Positions 47,750 to 59,236 of a stretch of DNA of 64,000 nucleotides are shown here, one piece after another. A model generated the notes under the pieces. That model saw only the letters and a program-made list of their open reading frames with translations, was not told the origin of the DNA and searched no databases. Source of the stretch: Nageia nagi (taxonomy: Eukaryota > Pinophyta); assembly GCA_050084985.1 (NCBI GenBank), contig JBITNC010000001.1:194432001-194496000 (forward strand), read 5' to 3'. Each line of letters starts with the position of its first letter. Within the stretch, counting starts at the first letter, position 1. The position numbers were made by a program, and so were the translations under genes.

Positions 47750-48200
47750 AGGTAAGGGAGATAAAAAGGGTTGCGTAGGGAGACCACCATATTAAATGGC
47801 CCCCTCAACATATCCGTTTTATGTATGTCCAATGGACATGGAAGTAGAAGGGAGGGAGAAGGCATGTGAGGTTGGTCATAGCCACGAGCTACACCGTCAT
47901 AGCCATCCCCATGATCATGGTAGTCTAGGAAATGCTGTGAGGCTGCGTGTAGTGCATATCCAGTGAGACTGTTAGTGTGATACAAAAAAAAATCTACAAG
48001 TCCTTTCAATGTGCTGTTTGGTGCATATCCTATGAGTAGTGTAGGCCATGAAACTTTGTTTGCATCATGCAAACATTCGTGTGACTTCCTGCTCTTCCAT
48101 ATTTTGCATACATGTCTGCATCTTATCGTCATAATTTCCTGCACTTCCACATTTTGCATACATGTATATGTACGTGTGAGAGAGTATGGTAGTATTTAAA
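47750..48200 (-). pseudogene. PPR protein remnant in the leader of element D
   Basis: The minus strand gives MYAKCGSAGNYDDKMQT, a second MYAKYGRAG-like copy 40 bases on, then KVSWPTLLIGYAPNSTLKGL and VDFF in the order and spacing of plant PLS-type PPR repeats (usual form SWTxLIxGYAQNG). It is frame-broken and has no start. It is absent from the matching place in element B, so it was gained by D's lineage or inserted later. Confidence 0.6.
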
Positions 48201-48874
48201 ATGATGATGGTGCTATTTGTTGCAATCAATGCATGAGGCAGTATGATTTTCTCAAGCAAGGGCATCGTCAACTCATAATAGACTCTATGGAAACTGAACA
48301 TGAGCATGCAAGGAAACAACAACCAAAAGTTGCTGTTGAGCAAACTTCTGATAGAGAAGTAGGGCTTAATGACTCTCAAATGGACCAACATCATAATCAT
48401 GGTGAATAGAATTATAGCAAGAAGGGGGGATGACGGTGAGAGCACAAGGCGGGATGGCGAGAGCACAAGGCGGGATAGCGAGAACATTGTTAAACAATTC
48501 GTAGGTGTGGCATTCCATCAAATAATTCATAGACCCTCAATGTACCCAATTTTGTGCATATTCTACAATCATGGCAACCCATAAAATGCAGAGCTGGTGA
48601 GGGAGGCTGCGAGGAAAGGTCTGCACCATGTGGACCCGTTCACATCACCTTATTGAGGCATTTTGTCAAACATTTTACAGACCTTATTTTATTTTGTCCC
48701 CCCCAAAATTTTATAATTTTTGAAAAATATATTATATATATATAAAAGAATATTTGCTTTTAAAAAAAAATAATTCAACCTTAAACTATTGCTCTTCTTC
48801 CTCAAGGAAAAATTCAAACTTTGAATAAAATTAGTTTGAGAGCTGCCTCTTTAATTGGCATAAAGAAATATTGC

Positions 48875-48877
<3 letters not shown>

Positions 48878-48926
<49 letters not shown>

Positions 48927-48934
48927 TATATATA
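48878..48934. repeat. (AT)n microsatellite
   Basis: About 57 bases of AT dinucleotides with one slip (TAATAT) near 48919. Confidence 0.95.
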
Positions 48935-49533
48935 CTAATCTCTTAGAAAAATGCACACTAGAGGTTAAAAGTATTATATTTCTATTTTTAGCCCTCCTCT
49001 TTTTTTTTGCAAAAATAAATGAACTTTCATTTATGTTTACTTTAAAATTTTAAAAAATTGCCTTTAGAAATTATTTCCCTCTATTTGCATTAAAATTTTT
49101 GCAAAAAATAAGACAACTCAGAGAAGAAATAAAGTATTATGTAACTATTACACCTTGGCAATGCTTGTAATAGAGTTATTGATCAATACTACTAACAAAC
49201 AAAATGTTAGTAAAAAATATTTGCATCACATAGTATCCTCTTTAAAAGGTATATCATGTATTAAGCATTTTTGTAAAAAAAATGCTACTAACATAAGAGG
49301 TTAGCAAAAAAATTGCTTGCATTGCCAATTTTGATCATATTTTGCAAAAAATAAGCTCCAATATCTCACAAAATATGTTAGTATCTAATGCAATAATCCA
49401 TTAAGATAACCAAATGAGGAGGAAATTTATACCTTCTCTTGGAATTTACCTCACCAATGGAGTGTAAGATGAGAAATGAAGAAGGATCATGAAGATGTAG
49501 CTTCCACACCAAGAAGAAGAGCTTCCATAACAA

Positions 49534-49546
49534 GGCTCTGATACCA
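49534..49546 (-). promoter_or_regulatory. Primer-binding site of element D (initiator tRNA-Met)
   Basis: The minus strand reads TGGTATCAGAGCC, two bases from the 5' LTR. Confidence 0.92.
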
Positions 49547-49548
49547 AT

Positions 49549-50019
49549 TGTTGGAATTAGCCTAGATCTAATTCTCAAGGTCCAAGACTAGGAAGCTCAA
49601 TCACACAACATTCACACAAGATAACACAAGTGTAATGTGGTTCCTCCCTCCTTGGGAGTACATCCACAACTAGTATCTCAATTCTCAAGTATGCCCCTCT
49701 TACAACAATTCCTTCTTCTCTCCTACACAAACTAGTAGAGTAATCTTACTACAAAACTTAGATATGTTACAAGAGGAGAGGCCCTTTATTTATAGCTTGA
49801 GAGCACCTCCCTAACCTCCCTTTAACCCAAGGGTAAGGTTAGGGTTACAATAAATGTGTGACCTAACTTTAACCTACCAACTAACCCCATGGTTAGGTCA
49901 AAGTCCACACATAATAAAGAATTCAATTAATCCCTTAAGGTATCTACATATCCTTTAAGTGATTAATTGAACTTACAAGGAGTTTAGATATTCACAATAT
50001 TTCATTACAAATTATAATA
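49549..50019 (-). repeat. 5' LTR of element D
   Basis: 471 bp, complete copy. TATAAATA on the minus strand at 49787-49794. Its outer end reads TTATAATA where the partner has TTCTAACA; these two bases plus one other are the only mismatches. Confidence 0.93.
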
Positions 50020-50024
50020 ATTGC
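50020..50024. repeat. Target-site duplication of element D (right copy)
   Basis: ATTGC, as at 41609-41613; gag of B resumes after it. Confidence 0.9.
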
Positions 50025-50219
50025 ATGGTAAATCATAAAGGTTTCCAACTCATTCTTTATGTTGTAAGCCTCTAGTGCCTTCTCATCTATAGGAGGTACA
50101 AGGTTCTCATTCACTGTTTGCCATAGCTTCCTTACTTGAAATTTAGCTCTCATCTGAGGTTCCCAAATCCTATAGTTAGAACCATAAAGAATATGTTTTG
50201 GTACAAAATATTCTTCTAT
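50025..50219 (-). pseudogene. Element B gag, N-terminal part
   Basis: The minus strand reads EEYFVPKHILYGSNYRIWEP, then QMRAKFQVRKLWQTVNENLV and DEKALEAYNIKNEL. It aligns with the gag start of D. The codon aligned with D's ATG is ATA here (50217-50219), so the start codon is lost. Confidence 0.82.
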
Positions 50220-53200
50220 TTGCTACATAAAAATGTGAAATAATAAGCATGTGTTTTTAAGAAACAAAATGTTAAGTTTCAACCAAGTAAATAATACATG
50301 TTACATTTAACACTAAATACATACTTGATTTGATTCACAAGTGCAAATATTTTATAATTCAAATAATAACCCATGTATTCAAATACATTTCTCATCTCAA
50401 GAATTGTAGATGTAGAGTGACATTATTGAGGCTTATTTTCTTATCTAAAATTAGGCCTTCACCTGGATGCCCACACAAGAGGAGCCTAGGTCCTACCAAT
50501 CCTCAACCAGTTCCCCTTGGACAATAATATACTCTCACAAGAAGAAGTACTAGCTATTTTCCAAGGTTGCAACATTCATTGGATCAACCAAATTATTAAT
50601 CTTGATTAAATTTTAAGTTTTCCTTCTAGGTTATTTGGATAATCCTTGAATGGATGTGCAAACATGTGGTATCACTACACACATGTCTATCCACCTAATA
50701 GAGTTATGTCTAGACCAATAGAGGACTTAAGGGCAATTAATAAGTACAAAATTTTCACCACTTATATCATCAAAATTAAAGGCTCTAGTCTACCTATCTT
50801 CACCTCATGGCTCCCTAAACAAGTCATGTTACAAAATATATGTGTGGATGTGTTCATTTTATGGGGTTGCTCATATGAATGTTTGCATTTTTTTTATTTG
50901 CATAAGCAAATAAATCAAAGTTAAAAACATGAAATAAAAGAGCATAAGTTAAAAAATATCATCCATTCAATAACTTGAAACCTAAGTGTCCAATGGATTT
51001 TGTTTACCAACCCCTAAAGGACATCTTTACATAAGTCCATAATTTGCACAAGTCCATTCTTAACTTTGCATATGAAATTTTATCAAAAGATAAATACTTA
51101 GAGAGGCAAGCATTATTTTCACAATTTGCATAAGTTCATTCATTAACTTTTCATAAGGAATAAAGATGAATACTTAGCATGCATATTTTAACTTAAGAAA
51201 TGTAAGTCCTAAGTATTAACTTAAAAATTTAAGTCCTAATCATGCATAATTTAAAATTTAAGTAAAAATAAGTCATAAAATACATACACTTTTTAACTTA
51301 AAAAATAAGTAGGAAGCATGCATCATTTTAAAAGTTAAGTACTAAGCATTTTAAGCCCTAATAATTAAGTAAGCATCATGTTTTAAAATTCCCCCCTTTT
51401 TACTTAAAGTTGATCTTAAGGCAAAAAAAAAATTGTATGCTTAGTAATTTGATAAATGCTAAGTTTATATCTTAAATATTTTGCCTAAAAATTGCCATAC
51501 TTACCAATGCAGATTTTTCTCCATTTTGGTTTGACAAAATATCTAAAAAAAATGCTTTTAAGCAACTAGACAAGTAATGATCCTCTATTTATCAAGTAAT
51601 TATTTATTGAGTAAAGCATTGATTATTGAAAAGAAGATTACTTGTCTACTTGTAAGATATTTAAAGCTTAGATTTTACACTTACTTCACTCTAAGTCAGA
51701 AAAAAAAATTATGACATCCATTTAAAGGAGAAGATTATGTATGAACATTCATAGATATTTTACTTGCTTAGAGGGATAAGGAATTAGTGGAGATTAAAAA
51801 AGAGTGTTCCATAAGAAAAGTTAAAAGGTTAAAGAAAATGACCCCCATTTTTGATTAGAGAAGCTGCTAGGGTATAATAGGTATTAATGGCCTTTAGAGG
51901 TCATGAAGAAAAGGCTACAAGGATAGTATGATGGAGCTAGAGATGGACTAGAAGATGGGAGATAGGAGGGGTTAAGTATGAGGTTCTTAATTAATTCATT
52001 CATTTCTAATAAAGGCGTAATTTTCTTCCCAAATGTGAGGGAGAATGATGAACTAGTATTTGCATAGAAAGAGAGTCTCAGAGGGCCTTGGGGAATAGGA
52101 CTGATAGCATATGTATTCCAAAGATTGGGATCTAGCTATTATATATCCATGAATTGGTCATTGTGATTCAAATTTAGGGTGAATGGAGTGATAGAATCTC
52201 ATATCACACAAATTTTGCATTGAAAATGCCTCTAGGAGAAGCTAGAATTTGTTCTATTTGGATATTCATTGGTCCTAGTTCAACATGGTTCACACATCAT
52301 TGGTTCTGTGTGGCTAAGGGAGAGGTCAGTTGTGAAGGCTTAATGGAGGGAGTCAACATTGCAAGGGTAGAGCAGAGGGGAGCTCATGGCATTAGTGGAG
52401 GAGGTGTTGATAGTTAAAAAAAGGGTTCCTACAATTTTTTTACTATTCCTTAGTCCTATGTAGAAAGCAATGGAATGGCCATGGTTTTGAGGTCACCAAC
52501 TTAGTCCTCTACATAGGGTTTACAGTTTGGAGGATCATGATAGAGTAGAGGTTCATGAGTGTAGGTCATGTGGGTAAGTGGAGGGTCATAAGAGGATGCC
52601 TTGCAAACTACATCCACTACTACTTGAGTTGAAGAGAAAGGAGGAAGCTATCATGGATAAAAAATGAATAATAAGAATGGAGGCAAAACCAAGATCAAGA
52701 CCAACAAGAATAAGAAGAAGATTCAAAGTCTAGCCCAATGCCTTCAAGATGCTCTATACTTGCAAAACATTTGATATCTTAGGCAAAAAGTAGAAAGGCC
52801 AAGGGCGATGTGTGGGTCTTTCCTATTCACAAACCGTAGAGAAGAGGAAGATAGTATACAAAGGAGAGCATAGAGCCACTACCTAAAAAATTCCATGGGG
52901 CACACCAGTCACCAGCACGCAGATAGGGAATTCAAACTTCATCATGCGATGACCAAAAAAAAACTTTTGATTTTGAAATTTACACAAAATATATTTTTAG
53001 GTCTATATATTTGTTAATAATAAATTCCTCCCATATTCTCCTTTTTTAATGTAATAATATATATATATATATTTTAAAAAGTGCTCTCAAAATAAACTAA
53101 GTGTGAATATAAACTTCTTTGAAGAATATGAGAGCATTTTAAAAAAATAAATGGCTTAGAGAGTAAAATATGCAATTTTTATATACTAATATCAATTAGC

Positions 53201-53467
53201 AATATGCTTATTAGAGGTTAGTAAAAAAAATACATCATATTACTATTTTTAGCCAAATTTTGCAAAAATAAATTAACTAACATATGACCCAAAATATATT
53301 AGTATTATTAGCAAAATAAGCCAAAAATCAAAAATGAAGGAGATTATATGAAGGAGGTTATACCTTCTCTTGAATTTACCTCACATTGAAGAGTAGGTTT
53401 AAGAATGAATACCTCTAAGTTGAATATAAGTCTCCAAACCAAGGATGTGAAGAGGAGCTTACAAGAA
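50220..53467 (-). other. Long leader of element B
   Basis: 3.2 kb between gag and the 5' LTR, with no gene recognised. The gag-near part (50428-51040) is shared with D. 51100-51420 is rich in TTAAGT/AAGCAT repeats. 51800-52900 is more GC-rich, unlike D, and of unknown origin; 52980-53330 is AT-rich. Confidence 0.55.
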
Positions 53468-53480
53468 GCTTTGATACCAA
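53468..53480 (-). promoter_or_regulatory. Primer-binding site of element B
   Basis: The minus strand reads TTGGTATCAAAGC beside the 5' LTR, the initiator tRNA-Met site with one G to A change (TGGTATCAGAGC is usual). Confidence 0.85.
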
Positions 53481-53482
53481 TT

Positions 53483-53988
53483 TGAAAGAACTAACACTAA
53501 CAAGAACAATCCTAAACTACCAAAATCACATGAAAGTTCTCAAATTCACATCTAATAATCTCACAAATAAGATAATCTCACAAAGTAACTCAAGATGTAA
53601 AGTGGTTCCTCCAACTAGGAGTACATCCACTAATTAGAACTTTACTTCATTCACAAATACAACTCTCTTACAATCCTCTTAATCTCAACTCCTACACTTC
53701 TATCCTATAGCATAACTTTACTCCACAATTTGGTGTATGATCACAAAGAGGAAGCCTTCTATTTATAGGCCAAAATCCCTCTTTGGATCACCTTTTTATC
53801 CAATGTACAAAAGCATGACATGCACATCCATTTACCCAAGGGGCATGCTCATGACATGGAGCATAGGAGAAGTTACATTATCATATTCACTTAAATACTT
53901 AAGGTATCAAATGATACCCTTAAGTATTAGTGAATTTACATAGAAGATTTAATACAACCTTTACAATAATGCATTATACATTCCAACA
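53483..53988 (-). repeat. 5' LTR of element B
   Basis: TGAAAGAACTAACAC ... ATTCCAACA, 506 bp, same length as its partner. TATAAATA on the minus strand at 53760-53767. Confidence 0.93.
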
Positions 53989-53993
53989 CATCC
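53989..53993. repeat. Target-site duplication of element B (right copy)
   Basis: CATCC, as at 29358-29362. Confidence 0.9.
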
Positions 53994-54960
53994 TACCTCT
54001 TCTACTCATGTATCTCGATCAACCTTTGTGACTTGTGAGAAATCTTATCACATAGATCAAACTGTTACACATAATAGTCAAGAGATATATATACAAAATA
54101 TTAAGAAACCTCCTTGATCTATCTAGCCTGATACACATGTGAATTATATATCAGATGCTTATTAGTGCATCATTCATGATGATAGATTGACTCTCATTCA
54201 ATTTTCTTCTCAACATACTTCAATCATAAAAACTATTAATGATAAAGACTCACTTATATTTGATTCATCTTGCATCTTTACCAAGATTCCAAATCAATTC
54301 AAATCTACTAGAAATCAAAGTATTGGCATAAAAATTATACCATATGAAGTAGAATAATCTGTTGTTACATATCAATCACCTCCATCAATTAGGGATCCTA
54401 CTTCATCATACATAAAGGATAAAAGTTCCTATATTATGCCATTTTATATCCCTATTTGGGGTCTTGCAATACCAAAATCATCATCATTACAAATGTTACC
54501 CTCAATTTCTCTGATGTTACCTACCAACCATGAGGATTCTTAATCATTAGGTGATGATCTATTACTTCCCATCCAAGTTGAAACCTTTTTAGAAGAAGAA
54601 GTGCATACCTCTAAAGGCTCTCATGTCCAATTTAATGATCTTATAGAGCCTAAACTACATGTTGTGCTATCCTCTATTCAACCTATGACTTATAAATTTT
54701 CTTATCTAGATATTAATAATATTAGTGATATTTCTAATAATTAACTTGACCAAGTCCATTCATCTAGTTTAGGATTGGGGGAGTCTAAAGTGATCAATAT
54801 TATCTCAATTATTCCTCCTATCTGTGATCCAATACAATAAACAAAGTTGGAGGTTTTATTACCTCAAACTATAATATCAAAAGGAGAATAACATAGAGCA
54901 TCCATACTCAAAGGTACCTAACAAGGTTATGCGTAAGGAATTTTGGTGAACCAAAATAAA
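53994..54960 (+). pseudogene. Element E gag region, second part
   Basis: Continues the Ser/His/Thr-rich frame cut at 29357 (TSSTHVSRSTFVTCEKSYHI and following), then reads stretches such as IIPYEVE, SPPSIRDPTSSYIKDKSSYI and LLLPIQVETFLEEEVHTSKG. Several stops. No protease, RT or integrase motif is seen. It is probably the C-terminal gag or linker of the gypsy polyprotein. Confidence 0.5.
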
Positions 54961-55174
54961 TAATATAGTGGTGAATTGATTTCAAAATCTTGGTGATTCA
55001 GTCCCAAACTGTTGTAGAAGTAATGGTGATATTTTAAAATTTTAAGAAATATAATGTAAAATAATGGTAATATTTTTAATAAATATATTTGTAAGAGGAG
55101 AAGATAAACATGCTCGAATTGTGACTAAAGATGCTTGACTTGTTATTGAAAATGCATGACCTGTTATTGAAGTT

Positions 55175-56080
55175 ACAAGTTTTTCAAATTTAATTTTAAT
55201 AATTTATACCAAATATGATCTTTAAATGATGAAATAACTTCACCATTGGATAGATCTGATCAAGAAAATGCAAAATGAGTGGTCACATCTTACCTTTGAA
55301 GATGCTCATCTACTCTAACAATGAAGATGCATGTATTCTCTGAGTAGATGAGTATCTACTTAGAGAATATTTGGTCTCTTAGTATATGAGCATCTAAATG
55401 ATGAAATAACTTCATCATTCGATAGATCTCATCAAGTACATGTGAAATGAGTGGTGAAATGACCCCCTTTGGATAAAAAATGAGCTCTAGAAGATGCTCG
55501 ACATCTTGCCTCTAAAGATGCTTGTCTACTTTGACAATGAAGATGTGCATATTCTCTTAGTAGATGAGTGTCTACTCATTTCACATGTACTTAATGAGAT
55601 CTATCCAATGGTGAAGTTATTTTATCATTTAGAGATCATATTTTGTGTAAATTAATAAAAATAATTTTAATATATTCATGAAGTTATAGGTTTCTCAAAC
55701 TTATTTTTATTAATTTAGACCAAATATGATCTCTAAATGATGAAATAACTTCATCATTAGATAGATCTCATTGAGTACATATGAAACAAGTGGTGATAAA
55801 AAATGAGCTCTAGAAGATGCTTGACATATTTCCTTTGAAGATGGTCATCTTCTTTGAAAATGAATATGTGCATATTCTCTGAGCAGATGAGCATCTACTC
55901 AGAGAAGACACACATCTTCATTGTTAGAGTAGATGAGCATCTTCTAGAGCTTAATTTGTTTCCAAAGGGAATTGTGTGACAACTCATTTTGCATGTACTC
56001 GATGAGATCTATCCAATGATGAAGTTATTTCATCATTTAGAGATCATATTTGGTCTAAATTAATAAAAATAAATTTAGTA
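55175..56080. repeat. Cluster of inverted and direct repeats, hairpin-forming
   Basis: A block of about 100 bp (core AAATGATGAAATAACTTCA and ATAGATCTCATC) occurs at about 55185-55290 (+), 55392-55460 (+), 55572-55680 (-), 55700-55800 (+) and 55975-56080 (-). The third and fourth copies face each other with about 20 bases between them and would form a hairpin of about 100 bp. A shorter palindrome lies at 55335-55368 (ATTCTCTGAGTAGAT and its complement). Confidence 0.85.
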
Positions 56081-56090
56081 TATTCATGAA

Positions 56091-56722
56091 GAGCATCTAT
56101 AAGGAGAAGTTGAGCATCTGTAAGAAGAAGTTGAGCATCTATAGGGAGAATTCAAGCATCTACAAGGAGAAGTTAAGAGTTTGCAAGGAGAAGTCAAGCA
56201 TTTATAGGGAGGAGCATTCATAGGGAGAAGTCAAGCATTCAAAGGGAGAAGTTGAGCACCCATAGGGAGAATTTGAGCATCTATAGGGAGAAGTCAAGCA
56301 TCTATAAGGAGAAGTTGAGCATATGTATGGAGAATTCAAGAGTTTACAAGAAGTCAAGCTTATGCAGGGCAAAGTCAAGTATTTGTAGGGAGAAGTCAAG
56401 AATCTATAGGGAGAAATCAAGCATCTATAAGGAGAAGTTAAGCATCTATAGGGAGAAGTCAAGCATCTGCAAGAAGAATTTGAGCATCTACGGGAAGAAG
56501 TTAAGCATATTCAAGGAGAATTTGAGCATCTTTAGGGAGAAGTTGAGTGTCTATAAAGAGAAGTCATGTGTTTGCAGGGATAAGTCAAGCATCTGCAAGG
56601 AGAAGTTGAGCATCTATAGGGAGAAGTTAAGCATCTATAGGGAGAAGTTGAGCATCTATAGGGAGAATTCAAGCATTTGCAAGGAGAAGTTGAGCATCTA
56701 TAAGGATAAGTCAAGTGTCTTT
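56091..56722. repeat. 21-bp minisatellite, about 30 copies
   Basis: Unit close to AGCATCTATAGGGAGAAGTTG. The period is a multiple of three and the unit has no stop in some frames, so both strands stay open for over 80 codons (heptads like REKLSIY on +, SPYRCLT on -). No start context or homology suggests a real protein. Confidence 0.93.
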
Positions 56723-58475
56723 TAGATTTACATTTTTTCTTTAGAGGATCTAGTATAGGGTGATGATTTGCTTGCATAAAATAAAAAATCCTATAAGATA
56801 TAGGTGACTTGGTTCAAATTTGGTAGGGGTATACTTGGATAATTTATATAAAATATACATCAAAGATATAAAATTTTGGCTAGCTAATTAAAAAAAATAA
56901 ACTTACCAAAATTAGGCTACTAGGGCTTGGGACGATGGGCCCATAAATAGCAAATTTAAAAAAATAAAAATCCTCAAAAATCATGAATTTTCTATAAATC
57001 ATCACTATGCATTTCCCTGGTACCTGATATGAAAGTTATCAGTTATGACTATATACCAAATTTTAAAGATTTAGTTTTGAAGGATGAATATAACTCTAAT
57101 GTAGACCAACCTACATATGAATTGGTTGAAATGAAATCATCATATTTGGAATAAATTCCTAATTCAAATGTAACATCTTGCATCGTATGATCATGTTATC
57201 ATAAATTCCAATTTTAACTATGAGTCTATAATATCAGAGTTACATCAATAAAATAATTTCCCAATAACCTAATTAGGATGTGTAAATCATATGGGTTTAC
57301 TTCATTATCTCTTATTGATGTGATATCATCAAAATCATTTAAGGCAAATCAATCATCCATCATCATGGGAGTACAACCAAAATTAACCAATCAATCAATG
57401 GCCACCATTACTAGGGAACTGCTAAAGCCAAAAGAAAACCCATATCCCTCTTTACTAGGGGACCATCTAAAATCATGTAGGTATCATATAATATTATTGG
57501 TAAGCTTACCTCCTATGATTCATTGATTATCTATGTGGATACACCACACTAGATACTCCACATATAAGTTTATTAGGTGTACCATTACTATCATCTATGT
57601 AAATTTTCATTGCTATACCTACCATGACCACCCAATACATGCACCTAAAGCATTACATCTCATAGAAACCTTTGATCTCCCAATGATCACTATACCAATT
57701 TAATCATTGAGGGATATTAACAAGCATTAAGATACATGGTGAAGATGGCATATCAAATGCCTAATGATAATATATTTTTAGGTTACAACAGTCATGCTAA
57801 ATAGGGGAATACTTGTGAAGTTATGAAATTATACATAAAATTTTTTGAATTTGGGGGAGGTTATGCAAATATGATACAATCATTAGAACAACATATTATG
57901 GAGTTTAACACTTCCATTTCTACTAGTTTGTTTGACATCTTCTCAATTTAGATTGAGAAAGAGTGGTTTATAGTTGGATCAATTGGAATTCAATTAAAAG
58001 GACTTTTCTCTTCCTCCCATTATCCTCAATGTTTGGGGGACTATATTTTTTAGCTTTCCTCGTTATGCATATCAATGGTTATAAGATGCTTCTTTGGTGT
58101 ACTAGCTGAGCTTCATAATATAATTACTAGATTTTCCATTCAATATCATACACATGCATGGGATATGTAAATTCAAGGAAATATTATCATTATTATAATA
58201 TGTATAATTTATAGGTTGATTAAAGAAAGATCAAAACTACATGGGCCCACATGCTATATCTTTCTTGGCCTTTCTATGTACCATACATATTGCAAGATCA
58301 CATATTCATGAATGAAATCACACCCAATTTTCATGACTTTACTCTTTCCATAACTAAAATGGAATATGGAATAACTCAATACCTTGACAATAAGTCCTCC
58401 ATAAATAAATCCATTAATAACTTCAATGATTGGTTTATCCTTGGTCATTGTCACAAGTATCCTAAGAATAACAAA

Positions 58476-58478
<3 letters not shown>

Positions 58479-58538
<60 letters not shown>
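58479..58538. repeat. (AT)30 microsatellite
   Basis: An uninterrupted 60-base AT run. Confidence 0.96.
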
Positions 58539-58544
<6 letters not shown>

Positions 58545-59236
58545 CAATACATTTTCCACCTAAGCCTCCATGGGGTCCTTAATACTTGTCAATAATACTA
58601 GGCTTTGATGTCCAACACTTAGGGATCTTTGATTTCACATCCTATCAATATTGGGGGAACCAAAGCACCCATGATTTATAGCATGGGTATTATGTTTATA
58701 AATAGCTAACATGGGCATGCTACTTATAAATATCAACCATTCAAGGATGTAGTTCAATTTTTGATGGACAATGGGTGGTTTGAGATGGATATACCTTCAA
58801 TGATAGATCTTGATGTACTCCATCCATCATTATCCCATGCACCAAGCACATTCACACCTATCCAATCAAACAAAGATAAACCATGTTATTCACATTAGGG
58901 AACTTGATACCCTTCACATTATTCATATTGGGCTAGTCTTCCACCTCCTCATCACCCTAACATCACTTAATCTAGTGTCATCCATGTACATACCATGTCT
59001 AAAATATTGTAAAAAATGAAATAAAAAAATATCCAAAAATATAACAAATAATAATATACAATATCAAATAATAATACAAACAAAATAATTATTACACACA
59101 CCTCACCATGGTTATGCTTATAGCCTCAAAAGCAAAGACACCACCTCAAAGACTTTATCTCAACCCAGAGACTATGGTTGGATTAGATACTTTGGATGTG
59201 ATGTCAACGGAAGTCAAAAAAAGAATGAAAGGTCAT

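Larger units (their letters stand above)
46864..49533 (-). other. Long leader of element D
   Basis: 2.7 kb between the 5' LTR and gag. The part next to gag (about 46990-47600) is well conserved with the leader of B (about 50428-51040), for example the block around CTTCACCTGGATGCCC. The middle (47750-48650) is richer in GC, differs from B and contains a PPR remnant and a short tandem repeat of GGCGGGATGGCGAGAGCACAA (about 48430-48485). The right part is AT-rich and has an (AT)n run. The leader may hold an intron removed before translation. Confidence 0.6.
41614..50019 (-). mobile_element. Element D: recently inserted Ty1/copia retrotransposon
   Basis: 8406 bp, inserted in the gag of its relative B. 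LTRs are 358 and 471 bp; apart from a 113-bp deletion in the 3' copy I count only 3 mismatches, so it is the youngest insertion here. Order on the minus strand: 5' LTR, primer-binding site, 2.7-kb leader with an inserted PPR-like piece, gag, protease, integrase, RT, RNase H, tandem repeats, polypurine tract, 3' LTR. In spite of its youth the coding part has six nonsense codons and two frameshifts. Confidence 0.93.
29363..53988 (-). mobile_element. Element B: Ty1/copia retrotransposon split by C and D
   Basis: Two 506-bp LTRs, a CATCC target duplication, a primer-binding site like initiator tRNA-Met and a polypurine tract define the ends. Without the nested elements C (31295-38598) and D (41614-50019) it would be about 8.9 kb. 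Minus-strand order: leader (53482-50220), gag (50219-50025 and 41608 leftward), protease/integrase, RT, RNase H (38604 rightwards and 31289-30986), tandem repeats, 3' LTR. By eye the LTRs differ at about 31 of 506 positions, so it is an old insertion, and its genes are all broken. Confidence 0.92.

Noticed and set aside
52220-52417. Small plus-strand frame in the leader of element B
   Set aside because: 65 codons, no motif, single copy and not conserved in the leader of D.
56202-56777. Open frames of 81-157 codons on both strands with heptad-like repeats
   Set aside because: By-product of the 21-bp minisatellite; both strands open equally.
58251-58595. Open frame of 114 codons with an Ile-Tyr run
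   Set aside because: Driven by the (AT)30 microsatellite.
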